The notes under the pieces were generated by a model. The model saw nothing but the letters and a program-made list of their open reading frames with translations, did not search any database and had not been told where the DNA came from. Position numbers and translations under genes: made by a program. From assembly GCA_001001925.1 (NCBI GenBank), contig LCLH01000023.1, positions 1 to 18,185 of the forward strand: a DNA stretch of 18,185 nt. The letters are read 5' to 3'. Positions 1 through 7,888 of the stretch are shown here, one piece after another. Every line of letters starts with the position of its first letter. Within the stretch, counting starts at the first letter, position 1. Origin of the DNA: Candidatus Magasanikbacteria bacterium GW2011_GWC2_45_8 (lineage in GTDB: Bacteria > Patescibacteriota > Patescibacteriia > Magasanikbacterales > UBA10146).

Positions 1-1
1 T

Positions 2-1054
2 TTACCCGGAGGAAGTGAAGACAACGGCCCGCCCGCGGCCGCTATGGGAATTGTGATTACGACATTGAAAAAAGCGGATATAGACGCGTTGCGCGTGCCT
101 GGAGTAATGCCGCATCTTGTCGCCGCAACGGGATACGTGAAAGGCGTTGATACGGTGCGCGCGGGAGAAAAAATCGAGGATGTCACCTTTACCGGCGTTG
201 AAGCGCAGTTTCCCGTTGTGGAAGATGTGCGCATAGGCGAGGGGCGTTTTTTTGATGAGACGGAAGAAAAAAATAATGCGCGCGTGATCGTTTTAGGCTC
301 TCAAGTCAAACAAGATTTGTTCAATGACGCGCCGGCAGTCGGCGAGATGGTCAAGCTGAAAAGAGAAAGTTTCAAAGTTGTTGGCGTAATGGAGCCTCGC
401 GGAGAACGCGCGTTTCAAAATTATGATACGCAGGTGTTTGTGACGCTTGTTACCGCTCAAAAAGTTTTGTTGGGAATCAATCATATTTCACTCGCGCGCC
501 TCAAAATTGATTCTGCGGAAAATGTTGACGAAACGCAAGAGTTGGTTAAGAGCGTGTTGCGCGCGCGGCACAATATTACCAAAAAAGATCAAGATGATTT
601 TTCCGTCAGGAGCCAGCTTGACGCGTTGAGAATATTTACCACTGCCACCGACGCGCTCAAGCTATTTTTGGCGGCGATTGCGGCGCTCGCTCTTTTGGTA
701 GGAGGTATTGGTATCATGAACATCATGCTCATTGCAGTGCAAGAACGTATAAAAGAAATTGGGCTCAAGAAAGCAGTGGGAGCTACCAATCGCGCCATCA
801 TGCAACAATTTTTAATTGAGACCGTTGTTATTACCATTGCCGCCGGCATGATAGGAATTGTACTTGGCGCGGGTATATCGGGAGTTGTTGCGCTGGTCGC
901 CCGAGGGTTGGGTTATCAGTGGCAGTATATAATTTCGTGGAACTCAATTATTGCGGCGCTTGGTATGAGCGCGGCAATCGGCCTTATTTTTGGATTATAC
1001 CCGGCGCGCCATGCCGCGCGTCTTGAACCGGTAGAAGCATTGCGATATGAATAA
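2..1054 (+). CDS. MacB/FtsX-type ABC transporter permease, 5'-truncated by window edge
   Basis: This is the membrane permease subunit of a MacB-like ABC transporter, a family that couples cytoplasmic ATP hydrolysis to extracytoplasmic substrate export or lipoprotein-type transport. The reading frame is open from base 2, ahead of the first ATG at 44, and codes LPGGSEDNGPPAA there, so the true start and first membrane helix lie outside the window. The visible part is a MacB periplasmic core domain (about bases 60-640) followed by an FtsX domain. That domain has three hydrophobic helices near 653-735, 808-900 and 950-1005, the family block GGIGIMNIML with EIGLKKAVGA, and the C-terminal signature YPARHAARLEPVEALRYE. 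It overlaps the next permease by 8 bases, so the pair is probably co-translated and forms a heterodimer. The ATPase partner is not in the window and is presumably upstream. The family call is secure; the substrate is unknown. Confidence 0.9.
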   Translation, partial: LPGGSEDNGPPAAAMGIVITTLKKADIDALRVPGVMPHLVAATGYVKGVDTVRAGEKIEDVTFTGVEAQFPVVEDVRIGEGRFFDETEEKNNARVIVLGSQVKQDLFNDAPAVGEMVKLKRESFKVVGVMEPRGERAFQNYDTQVFVTLVTAQKVLLGINHISLARLKIDSAENVDETQELVKSVLRARHNITKKDQDDFSVRSQLDALRIFTTATDALKLFLAAIAALALLVGGIGIMNIMLIAVQERIKEIGLKKAVGATNRAIMQQFLIETVVITIAAGMIGIVLGAGISGVVALVARGLGYQWQYIISWNSIIAALGMSAAIGLIFGLYPARHAARLEPVEALRYE

Positions 1055-2270
1055 ACATGTTTGGTTTACATTGCGTGTCAGTTTTAAGCAAGCGTACACG
1101 GCGCTGGTGTCGCGTAAAATGCGCACGGTGCTCACATTGCTTGGTATTGTGATAGGGAGCGCCGCCGTGGTGCTTGTTATGTCTGCGGGTGATGCTTTAA
1201 AAGCATATTTGGTAGGTCAATTATCGGCATTTGGGTCTGCTTCTCTAGGAAATGCGGTGAGCTTGGTGAGCGGCGTTTCCGTTACGACGTTGAATGATAA
1301 AGATTTACAAGCCATCCGCCGCATACCAAATGTCAAAGATGGATACGTGGCGATCATGGGGCAAGAGCTGGTGAGCGCGGGGTCGGAAATAAAAAAAATC
1401 ACTTTGTATGGCGTGAGCGAGGGCATGTTATCCATTGAGCGTACACAGCTTTCAGAGGGAAGATTTTTTTCAGCTGAAGAAAATAACGGGCTTGCGCCGG
1501 TGGTGGTTCTGGGGACAAAGGTCAAAGAAAAATTATTTGGTTTTTCGTCCGCTTTGAATAAAGAAATACGCATACGCGGAAAAACATTCCGTGTCATAGG
1601 ACTCATGTCTTCGCGCGGCAGTGCCGGTTTTTTTGATATGGATTCTTTGATCTATATTCCCGTCAAAACTTTGCAAAAAACCATTTTGGGCATTGACCAT
1701 GTATCATTTTTGATGGTTACTACATGGGATTTGAGTCGTGCGGAGGATACTGCCGAGGAGATACGCGCGATTTTGCGCGCGCTTCATCATATTACGAATC
1801 CGGACAGAGACGATTTCAATGTGACCACTGCGGCGGAAGCGCAAAGAATGTTGAGTACGGTGGTGGGAGGCATTACTTTGCTTCTGCTGGCACTTGTTTC
1901 CATAGCGCTTGTTGTGGGCGGTGTGGGCATTATGAATGTAATGTATGTGAGCGTTGCGGAACGAACGTTTGAGATAGGTCTGCGGAAAGCGGTAGGCGCG
2001 CATGAAACAGATATTTTGTACCAATTTTTAATTGAAGCGCTGGCACTTACCGGCATGGGAGGCTTTATCGGTGGGATTGTGGGGGTTGTGGGCACCTATG
2101 TGTTGGGTGCGGTGGCGGCATTAAATGGTTTTGCATGGCACGTCTCATTTACGTGGCAAGGGTTTGCGTTAGCACTCGGTTTTTCAATGGTTGTTGGTGT
2201 TGTGTTTGGTATCTATCCGGCGCGGCGCGCCGGTCGTCTCCAGCCTGTTGATGCTTTAAGGAATGAATGA
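1047..2270 (+). CDS. MacB/FtsX-type ABC transporter permease, complete
   Basis: This is a second, full-length (407 aa) permease of the same family as its upstream neighbour. One N-terminal helix (about residues 27-50, RTVLTLLGIVIGSAAVVLVM) is followed by a periplasmic core domain (about 50-265) and three C-terminal helices. The FtsX landmarks are GGVGIMNVMYVSVAERTFEIGLRKAVGA and, at the end, YPARRAGRLQPVDALRNE. The length is normal for the family. The ATG at 1047 lies inside the end of the preceding gene (8-base overlap, frame changed), which suggests translational coupling; no Shine-Dalgarno sequence precedes it. The two permeases align through both domains, so they look like an ancient tandem duplication giving a heterodimeric transporter. 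No associated MacA-type adaptor is visible here. The substrate cannot be told from the sequence. Confidence 0.93.
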   Translation: MNKHVWFTLRVSFKQAYTALVSRKMRTVLTLLGIVIGSAAVVLVMSAGDALKAYLVGQLSAFGSASLGNAVSLVSGVSVTTLNDKDLQAIRRIPNVKDGYVAIMGQELVSAGSEIKKITLYGVSEGMLSIERTQLSEGRFFSAEENNGLAPVVVLGTKVKEKLFGFSSALNKEIRIRGKTFRVIGLMSSRGSAGFFDMDSLIYIPVKTLQKTILGIDHVSFLMVTTWDLSRAEDTAEEIRAILRALHHITNPDRDDFNVTTAAEAQRMLSTVVGGITLLLLALVSIALVVGGVGIMNVMYVSVAERTFEIGLRKAVGAHETDILYQFLIEALALTGMGGFIGGIVGVVGTYVLGAVAALNGFAWHVSFTWQGFALALGFSMVVGVVFGIYPARRAGRLQPVDALRNE

Positions 2271-2321
2271 GAGCTACATTTTTATAATACATTGTTTGCT
2301 ATTGGTCTGCATTTAGATTTG

Positions 2322-2330
2322 TGTTATACT
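2322..2330 (+). promoter_or_regulatory. Extended -10 promoter for yidC
   Basis: TGTTATACT matches an extended -10 element (TGn then TATACT at 2325-2330). A weak -35, TTGGTC at 2302-2307, sits 17 bases upstream. The predicted transcription start near 2337 leaves only about 10 bases before the yidC ATG, too little for a ribosome binding site. Confidence 0.55.
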
Positions 2331-2346
2331 AGAATTTATCAAGACT

Positions 2347-3051
2347 ATGTCTTTTTTAGCCTATTTTTGGAATACATTTCTTTACGTTCCACTGTTTAAT
2401 GCCCTCATTTGGCTGTATAACGGCTATACCAACGAAAATTTGGGGTATGCCGTCATTTATTTAACGCTGATTTTGCGTTTTATATTGTTGCCGCTTTCTT
2501 TTGCGTCGGCGCGCAGTCAGGCGCGTTTTCAGATTATGGAGAAAAAATTTGCCGAACTCAAGAAATCATATAAAGAAGATACCATCAAGCTCAAAGAAGA
2601 AGCGCGCAAACTCATGAAAAAATATAAAGTAAGCCCGTGGGCAAAAGGCCTCTCGCTTTTTATTCAAGGCTTGGTGTTGGTTTTGCTTTATCAGGTTTTT
2701 ATTCACGGCATCACCTATTCAAAATTAAACGTATTGTATCCGGGTATTGCGCGGCCGGAGCTTATCAACACCGATTTTTACGGATTTGATATTGGTGTTC
2801 GTTCAATTTTGTGGCCTGCCATTGTGGGCGTAGTATTATTTCTTGAAATTTATATTGATCAGCGCCGGCACAAAGAAGGGCTTACCACCAATGATTATTT
2901 ATACGCGATTTTGTTTCCTTTGATGAGTATTTTTTTGTTGTGGCTTCTGCCTATGGTCAAGTCGCTTTTTATTTTGACAAGCTTGGTATTTTCTTATATA
3001 CTTGCTCTAATTGGTTTTGGACGGAAAAAGCAAGACATTAAAGCAAAATAA
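2347..3051 (+). CDS. yidC: YidC/Oxa1-family membrane protein insertase
   Basis: YidC inserts membrane proteins into the cytoplasmic membrane, alone or with SecYEG. At 234 aa this is the compact form without the large periplasmic domain of Proteobacterial YidC. The sequence shows a first helix, then YLTLILRFILLPLSF with Arg44 in the position of the conserved groove arginine. A charged cytoplasmic hairpin with the family pattern (QIMEKKFAELKKSYKED, then KLMKKYKVSPWAKGLSLF at about 65-103) follows, then further helices near 105-122, 150-170, 182-200 and 205-222, and a basic tail GRKKQDIKAK that could contact ribosomes. It stands alone with its own promoter; the usual rpmH/rnpA neighbours are absent. 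The start at 2347 is the only sensible ATG, with no Shine-Dalgarno sequence. Confidence 0.88.
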   Translation: MSFLAYFWNTFLYVPLFNALIWLYNGYTNENLGYAVIYLTLILRFILLPLSFASARSQARFQIMEKKFAELKKSYKEDTIKLKEEARKLMKKYKVSPWAKGLSLFIQGLVLVLLYQVFIHGITYSKLNVLYPGIARPELINTDFYGFDIGVRSILWPAIVGVVLFLEIYIDQRRHKEGLTTNDYLYAILFPLMSIFLLWLLPMVKSLFILTSLVFSYILALIGFGRKKQDIKAK

Positions 3052-3106
3052 CCCGACCCTGTGTGCCTAAACGCGGGAGTTTACGGGCAACTAATTATCT
3101 TAAACT

Positions 3107-3697
3107 ATGGCCGATTCTTTGGATAAGTTAATGTACTCATTTGTTGTTGAGGATGTTTTGAAAGGTTTGTTTATTTATGTGCCGCCGGGTTATGTGGCCT
3201 GCGTATATGACTTGGGGCGCGGGGTATTGAAGAAAGTTTTGTCGCCAGGACTGCATTTGAAAATTCCTTTTTGGCAAAAAGCAAAATTGTTTAATACGCA
3301 GACCCTTGAGTACAGCATCAGCAAGAATTTTAATCCGGAAAATGAAAAAGCATTGGGCGACTCGCCTGTTTCCGCACAGACTCTTGACGCCAAGAAGATT
3401 GCGCTTGAAGGCACTATGTTGTTGCGCCTTGACGTGCATCAGATTCCTGCCATCTGGCAGACCATCGGTGAGGATTTTGTAATCAAAATTGTGCGCCCAA
3501 CCATTCGTTCGCGCGTGCGCATGGTGGTTTCACGCTACAATTATCAAGATTTGATTTCCGGACATCGCGACCGCATTGAGGTGGAAATAAAAAATGAATT
3601 GGAGCGTATTTTTTATCCACGCGGGATCTATGTGGAAAATGTTTTGTTGAGCGAGATAGACTCTGTTGTGGGGAAAGTAGCAGTCAAAGAGGAGTAA
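3107..3697 (+). CDS. Short SPFH/band-7 domain protein (stomatin/slipin-like)
   Basis: SPFH proteins form membrane-associated oligomeric scaffolds. The 196 aa product begins its band-7 fold near residue 23 (FIYVPPGYVACVYDLGRG, then SPGLHLKIPFWQKAKLFNTQTLEYS). It continues through SAQTLDAKKIALEGTMLLRL and RSRVRMVVSRYNYQDLISG to an end (ERIFYPRGIYVENVLLSEID) typical of the close of the domain. Usual family members are 250-300 aa or more, with an N-terminal hydrophobic anchor and a C-terminal coiled coil. Both are missing or very short here, so membrane attachment must be peripheral or through a partner. A terminator follows immediately. No Shine-Dalgarno sequence precedes the ATG, and the 55-base gap from yidC shows no convincing promoter, so read-through from yidC is likely. 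Confidence 0.85.
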   Translation: MADSLDKLMYSFVVEDVLKGLFIYVPPGYVACVYDLGRGVLKKVLSPGLHLKIPFWQKAKLFNTQTLEYSISKNFNPENEKALGDSPVSAQTLDAKKIALEGTMLLRLDVHQIPAIWQTIGEDFVIKIVRPTIRSRVRMVVSRYNYQDLISGHRDRIEVEIKNELERIFYPRGIYVENVLLSEIDSVVGKVAVKEE

Positions 3698-3716
3698 AGA
3701 TTTCATATTTTGAATT

Positions 3717-3742
3717 AAAACCCGCTTTAAAAGGCGGGTTTT
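3717..3742 (+). terminator. Intrinsic terminator after the SPFH gene
   Basis: This is a perfect 9-bp stem AAAACCCGC / GCGGGTTTT with an 8-base loop. The A-run on the left arm and T-run on the right make it able to work in both directions. It separates the SPFH gene from the heat-shock operon. Confidence 0.88.
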
Positions 3743-3774
3743 ACCTAATCCGGGAGTTTGTGCGGCGGCTCATC

Positions 3775-3803
3775 TTGACAAATTTTTTATAATGTTTTAT
3801 AGT
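3775..3803 (+). promoter_or_regulatory. Near-consensus promoter of the heat-shock operon
   Basis: A perfect -35 TTGACA (3775-3780) is followed, after exactly 17 bases, by the -10 TATAGT (3798-3803), five of six to consensus. Predicted transcription starts at about 3810, inside the CIRCE operator, giving a leader of about 65 bases. It is the strongest promoter seen in the window, as expected for a repressor-controlled chaperone operon. Confidence 0.88.
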
Positions 3804-3807
3804 GTAT

Positions 3808-3834
3808 TTAGCAGTCAAAAGACTTGAGTGCTAA
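3808..3834 (+). promoter_or_regulatory. CIRCE operator (HrcA binding site)
   Basis: TTAGCAGTC, then nine bases, then GAGTGCTAA. The canonical CIRCE is TTAGCACTC-N9-GAGTGCTAA, so there is one substitution in the left arm. It directly follows the -10 and covers the predicted start site, the standard position for HrcA repression, and it precedes hrcA itself, implying autoregulation. Confidence 0.93.
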
Positions 3835-3874
3835 ATCAATAGAAATACCGTAAATCAGCTCAAATTAGCAGAAT

Positions 3875-4513
3875 ATGCAATCACGGCAAGAACATCTACT
3901 CAAACATCTCGTGAAGCTCTATATCAGAAGTGCAGACCCCATAAGCTCATCTGCTCTTGTTGGTATGGATGATGAGCTTGACGTGTCATCCGCGACCATC
4001 AGAAATGAAATGGCTTTTCTTGAAGAAGAAGGGTATGTGAGCCAGCCTCATACGAGTGCCGGACGCATACCTACAGAAAAAGGATACCGTTTTTACGTGG
4101 ATAACTTTTTGGAAGCGCGCACGCTGTTGGAAGAAGTGGAAAAGCGTTTTCAAGAAGCCGCTACGATTACGGATGTGGAGCTTGTGGTCAAGCGTGTGGC
4201 AAAAGCATTGGCGGAATTGACGCATGAAGCAGTCATTGTTTCTTTTGATGAAGATGATATATATTATACGGGACTTGCATATCTTTTGAGCCAGCCGGAG
4301 TTTCGCACGCCGGAACAAGTTGCCTATGTTTCGCAGTTGCTTGATCAGTGTGAGCAGGTGATGAGTGAAATTTCAAACATTGTCTTCCCACACCCCATTG
4401 ATCGAGGTCCTTATCCCTTTTTACTTTTGAAAAGGCCAACGCGCATGGACTATGAATATACGCTGACGCTCATGAATAGAGCGACGCAATTACTTAATTC
4501 AATGCATTTTTAA
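3875..4513 (+). CDS. hrcA: Heat-shock repressor HrcA, short form
   Basis: HrcA binds CIRCE and represses chaperone operons, and is itself stabilised by chaperones. The N-terminal winged-helix region is unmistakable (VSSATIRNEMAFLEEEGYV, then QPHTSAGRIPTEKGYRFYVD, residues about 37-76). The C-terminal end also matches the family (RPTRMDYEYTLTLMNRATQLL, about 187-207). The whole protein is only 212 aa against about 340 usually, so the shortening is in the middle, where the GAF-like domain and its inserted dimerisation domain normally lie. It is the first gene of the operon, preceded by its own operator, and 4 bases separate it from grpE. No Shine-Dalgarno sequence precedes the ATG. Repressor identity is secure; how the short form dimerises and senses chaperone load is unknown. 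Confidence 0.92.
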   Translation: MQSRQEHLLKHLVKLYIRSADPISSSALVGMDDELDVSSATIRNEMAFLEEEGYVSQPHTSAGRIPTEKGYRFYVDNFLEARTLLEEVEKRFQEAATITDVELVVKRVAKALAELTHEAVIVSFDEDDIYYTGLAYLLSQPEFRTPEQVAYVSQLLDQCEQVMSEISNIVFPHPIDRGPYPFLLLKRPTRMDYEYTLTLMNRATQLLNSMHF

Positions 4514-4517
4514 CAAT

Positions 4518-5129
4518 ATGAGTGATGACGCGCAACAAATAAAGAGCTCAAATAATGAGACCGATGATACAGAGAGTGAAAAGGTTAAGGAGGTCTCTAA
4601 CTCCACTCAACAACAGAATTTTAACGCGGCGAACGGGCAGGGTGTGGTAGACAACAGTGGTGAAGCGCCTCTATCTGATTTAGCAAAACAAGCAGAAGAA
4701 TATCTCCATGGATGGCGCCGCGCAAAAGCGGATTACGAAAATTTAAAAAAAGAAGTTGACCGTGAACGCAAAGAGATGGGAACATTCGCGCGCGCCATGG
4801 CGGCAATGGATTTTATCCCCATCTATGATAATTTCAAGAAAGCGGCGGCACACGAACCAGTGCTTCCAGAAAGCGAGGAAGGCACACGGTTCAAGCAGTG
4901 GATGGACGGCATACAGCACATTAAATCGCAGTTCAAAGAAGTTTTGAAGCAGACAGGCATAGAAGAAATTCCCACGGTGGGTGCCGCATTTGACCCGCGT
5001 ATACATGAAGCGATAGAGGAACGAGAAGGTGCGGGAGTTCCGCCCGGACAGATTATTGCAGAAGTGAGCGGTGGATACAAGATGGGCGAGCGTGTTCTGC
5101 AAGCGGCAAAAGTGATCATCGCGAAATAA
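4518..5129 (+). CDS. grpE: Nucleotide exchange factor GrpE
   Basis: GrpE releases ADP from DnaK. This 203 aa protein has a long, polar, low-complexity N-terminal arm (residues 1-55, rich in N, Q, S, E, D). A coiled-coil segment with the family pattern follows (EEYLHGWRRAKADYENLKKE, about 62-81), then MDFIPIYDNFKKAAAH. The C-terminal beta domain contains GAAFDPRIHEAIEE, the usual P-GQI-EV--GY run (PPGQIIAEVSGGYKMGERVL) and an AKVIIAK end. Order and length are normal. It lies 4 bases after hrcA and 36 AT-rich bases before dnaK, so it should be controlled by the same CIRCE promoter. Confidence 0.95.
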   Translation: MSDDAQQIKSSNNETDDTESEKVKEVSNSTQQQNFNAANGQGVVDNSGEAPLSDLAKQAEEYLHGWRRAKADYENLKKEVDRERKEMGTFARAMAAMDFIPIYDNFKKAAAHEPVLPESEEGTRFKQWMDGIQHIKSQFKEVLKQTGIEEIPTVGAAFDPRIHEAIEEREGAGVPPGQIIAEVSGGYKMGERVLQAAKVIIAK

Positions 5130-5165
5130 CTTATCAATTATATATATTAAATTTTTTTTAAACAT

Positions 5166-7062
5166 ATGCCAAAAGTATTAGGAATTGACCTTGGTACCAC
5201 CAATTCATGCATGTCCGTCATAGAAGGCGGCGTGCCCAGAGTATTGGAAAACAAAGAAGGCGCGCGCACCACGCCATCTGTCGTCGCTATTTCAAAAAGC
5301 GGCGAGCGTCTTGTCGGACAGCTCGCAAAGCGCCAAGCAGTAACCAATCCGGAAAACACGCTTTATTCAATCAAGCGCCTCATTGGCCGCCGGTTTGATG
5401 ACGCGGAGGTGCAACGCGACCTCAAGCTCATGCCTTACAAAATTGTAAAAGCAGGTGAAGGCGTTAAAGTTGCAATGAGCGGCAAAGAATATTCTCCGCA
5501 AGAAATTTCTGCTATGATTCTACAGAAATTAAAAGCGGACGCGGAGGAGCGTTTGGGAGAAAAAATTACTGAAGCGGTCATTACCGTGCCGGCATATTTT
5601 GATGATGCAAATCGCCGGGCTGAAAGTCTTGCGCATTATCAATGAACCAACGGCCGCGGCATTGGCGTACGGATTTGATAAGAAGAAAAACCAAAAAATT
5701 GCAGTCTACGACTTGGGTGGCGGTACATTTGATATTTCCATTTTGGAAGTGAGTGAAGATATCGTGCAGGTGCTTTCTACCAATGGGGACACTCATTTGG
5801 GAGGCGATGACTTTGATCAGGTATTGATCAAATGGATTTTGGATGAATTCAAAAAAGATCAAGGCATTGATTTGGCAAAAGACAATCTAGCACTTCAACG
5901 CATTAAAGAGGCTGCGGAAAAAGCGAAAATTGAACTTTCCACCGCGCAGGAAACAGAAATCAATCAGCCGTTTATTACTTCCGGTGTTGACGGCCCCAAG
6001 CATTTGGTCATGAAGTTGTCGCGCGCAAAAATGGAAGAATTGGTAGGCGATTTGGTGCAAGAGACGCTTGGTCCGGTGCGCAAAGCGCTTGAGGACGCCA
6101 AGATGACCACGCAAAATATTGATGAGATTGTTATGGTGGGTGGCATGACCCGCATGCCATTGGTGATAAAAACCGTGGAAGAATTTTTTGGCAAGAAGCT
6201 CAATTTGACTGTGAACCCGGACGAAGTGGTGGCGGTTGGCGCCGCGGTGCAAGGCGGGGTACTTCAAGGAGACGTCAAAGATGTGCTATTATTAGATGTA
6301 ACGCCGCTTTCATTGGGTATTGAAACCATGGGAAGCGTTATGACCACGCTCATAGCGCGCAATACCACCATCCCTACCTCCAAATCACAAGTGTTTTCTA
6401 CCGCGGCGGATAGCCAAACCAGCGTGGAGATTCATGTTCTGCAAGGTGAACGCCCTATGGCGGCGGATAATAAAGATTTAGGAAGATTTATTCTTTCCGG
6501 CATTCCGGCGGCTCCGCGTGGCGTGCCGCAAGTGGAAGTAAAGTTTGACATTGACGCCAATGGTATTTTGAATGTCAGTGCCACGGATAAAGCAACCAAC
6601 AAGGCGCAGAATATAACTATTACCGCGTCATCCGGTTTGTCCAAAGAAGAAGTGGAGAAAATGAAAAAAGAAGCGGAATTGCATGCGGATGAAGACAAGA
6701 AAAAACAAGAAGCCATTGAAGCAAAAAATATCGCCGACTCCATGATTTATACTACAGAGAAAATGATCAAAGAAAATGGCGATAAGGTAAAAGATGATGA
6801 TAAAAAATCAATTGAGGAAAAGGTTGAAGCGCTCAAAAAAGTGAAAGATGGAACGGACTTGGAGGCGATTAAGAAATCCACGGAAGACCTTTCACAGACC
6901 GTGCAGAAAGTTGGCGCGGCAATGTACAGCGCGGCACAAGGCGCGCCTGGGGCCGGAGGCCCTGCGGGTGCAGGAGCGGGCGATGCCGCGTCAAACGCCG
7001 GCGAACCTAAAAAAGACGAACCTGTGGAAGGTGAGATTGTGGATGAAAAAACTAAAGAATAA
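5166..7062 (+). CDS. dnaK: Chaperone DnaK (Hsp70), broken by an internal frameshifting deletion
   Basis: This is the ATP-dependent Hsp70 chaperone of the cytoplasm. Reading starts at ATG 5166 with VLGIDLGTTNSCMSVIEGG and proceeds normally to ITVPAYFDDANRRA (near 5623), then runs off into a stop at 5645. The family sequence resumes one frame over from about 5608 (QIAGLKVLRIINEPTAAALA) and continues intact through DLGGGTFDIS, VGGMTRMP, the substrate domain (PLSLGIETMG) and a Gly/Ala-rich tail ending in an acidic segment, stopping at 7062. Compared with the family consensus, about 10 residues are compressed into one base, so about 29 bases are missing; restoring them gives 641 aa, a normal DnaK length. 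As written, no functional DnaK can be made from it. An assembly or sequencing error is at least as likely as a real mutation. Confidence 0.93.
5606..5620 (+). other. Deletion junction in dnaK
   Basis: The segment GCAAATCGCCGGG fits the DnaK consensus in two frames. As GCA AAT CGC CGG it continues the left side (A-N-R-R of the YFDDAxRxA motif). As CAA ATC GCC GGG it begins the right side (Q-I-A-G of the IAGL motif). That double fit is what a deletion between two short direct repeats, one now lost, would leave. Confidence 0.7.
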
Positions 7063-7072
7063 TATTTTTAGT

Positions 7073-7408
7073 ATGTCTGAATTATCAATCCCTACTGGGC
7101 GGCATGATACGGCGGTTCCTGTTGAACCGCAAGAAACTCAATTAAAAAGTTGGGAAGATGTGCATGAGATGTTGAAAGCGTTAGTGCTTGAGGAAAAGAG
7201 CGTGGAGGTAATGTCAGAAGTTGCAGAATTTGCGGATTCAATACGTTCTCATATTCCGAATTTTCAAGAGTACAGAGCGTACCATGTATTGTCTCCCAAT
7301 TCGTTGCCGCAGGTCTCTTCTCGTCTTAAAGAAGAAGATTTGCTGGGAGAGTATGCAGTAATGCCGTTTGTACAACGGATGCAGGAGAAATATGGTTCTC
7401 ACACTTAA
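7073..7408 (+). CDS. Unrecognised small acidic protein between dnaK and dnaJ
   Basis: I do not recognise this 111 aa protein. The start chosen is ATG 7073, 10 bases after the dnaK stop; an in-frame upstream extension would run through the dnaK coding region and is a shadow. The sequence is soluble and probably mainly helical, with many acidic residues. A polar N-terminus (about 1-25) is followed by helix-like stretches such as WEDVHEMLKALVLEEKSVEV and MSEVAEFADSIRSHIPN. No signal peptide, membrane helix, cysteine motif or known catalytic motif is visible. The position, in the same direction and tightly packed within a CIRCE-controlled operon, suggests heat-shock co-expression and perhaps a chaperone-related role, but that is inference from location only. 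Confidence 0.75.
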   Translation: MSELSIPTGRHDTAVPVEPQETQLKSWEDVHEMLKALVLEEKSVEVMSEVAEFADSIRSHIPNFQEYRAYHVLSPNSLPQVSSRLKEEDLLGEYAVMPFVQRMQEKYGSHT

Positions 7409-7429
7409 ATAAATTTTTGCGATGTCTTT

Positions 7430-7888
7430 ATGCCAGATGATTTAGACCCGCGCGAAGCGGCCTCGCGTACTTCTGCGTTTCAAAGTACCATAGAGGGACT
7501 TGTACAAAATGCGGTAAACATGCGCGATGGCGGGGCGACCGGCTATGATTTTAAAGTTACGGAGCTTATTGGCCGTACACAAGATTTAGGAGATGATGAA
7601 CGGCATGCGTGGGAAACATTCTGCAATTATTTGCAAACCGCTGATGAAAATACTTATAAAGATTTCAGAAGCGTAGTTGAGACAATCAACCAAAGTTTAA
7701 TCACATATCAGTCAACGATTGACTCGGGCAATGCGTCAGATCAAATTATGTCTCGAGCAAAATTTCTTGAATGGTTGAGGGGCAAAATACAGCCATTGGA
7801 AACAGGCATAGATTTGGAATTTGTTTTTGATGAATTTAGAGAAGAGTGTCTTAAGCCCTTAAAAAAAGAATTACATATTAATGGCTAA
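7430..7888 (+). CDS. Unrecognised small acidic protein overlapping dnaJ start
   Basis: I do not recognise this 152 aa protein. It is soluble, acidic and probably helical, with no cysteine cluster, signal peptide or membrane segment. Stretches such as DERHAWETFCNYLQTADENT and FLEWLRGKIQPLETGIDLEF look like packed amphipathic helices. The start at ATG 7430 is chosen because the ATG at 7422 is in another frame and stops at once. Its stop overlaps the dnaJ start by 8 bases (ATGGCTAA), the same overlap type as between the two permeases, so dnaJ translation is probably coupled to it. It begins 22 bases after the preceding small gene. Together the two form a pair of unknown genes inside the hrcA-grpE-dnaK-dnaJ operon. 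Confidence 0.78.
   Translation: MPDDLDPREAASRTSAFQSTIEGLVQNAVNMRDGGATGYDFKVTELIGRTQDLGDDERHAWETFCNYLQTADENTYKDFRSVVETINQSLITYQSTIDSGNASDQIMSRAKFLEWLRGKIQPLETGIDLEFVFDEFREECLKPLKKELHING

Noticed and set aside
3052..3106. Terminator or promoter between yidC and the SPFH gene
   Set aside because: Only a weak 5-bp hairpin (TAAAC/GTTTA) without a T-tract and no acceptable -35/-10 pair; nothing supportable in these 55 bases.
5599..5645. Programmed ribosomal frameshift or split-gene arrangement in dnaK
   Set aside because: Conserved residues are missing at the junction, not merely in another frame, and no slippery sequence with a downstream structure was seen. Deletion explains the data better.
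6848..7072. Extension of the 7073 gene back to ATG 6848
   Set aside because: This stretch is the out-of-frame reading of the dnaK C-terminal coding region; the ATG at 7073 just after the dnaK stop is the sensible start.
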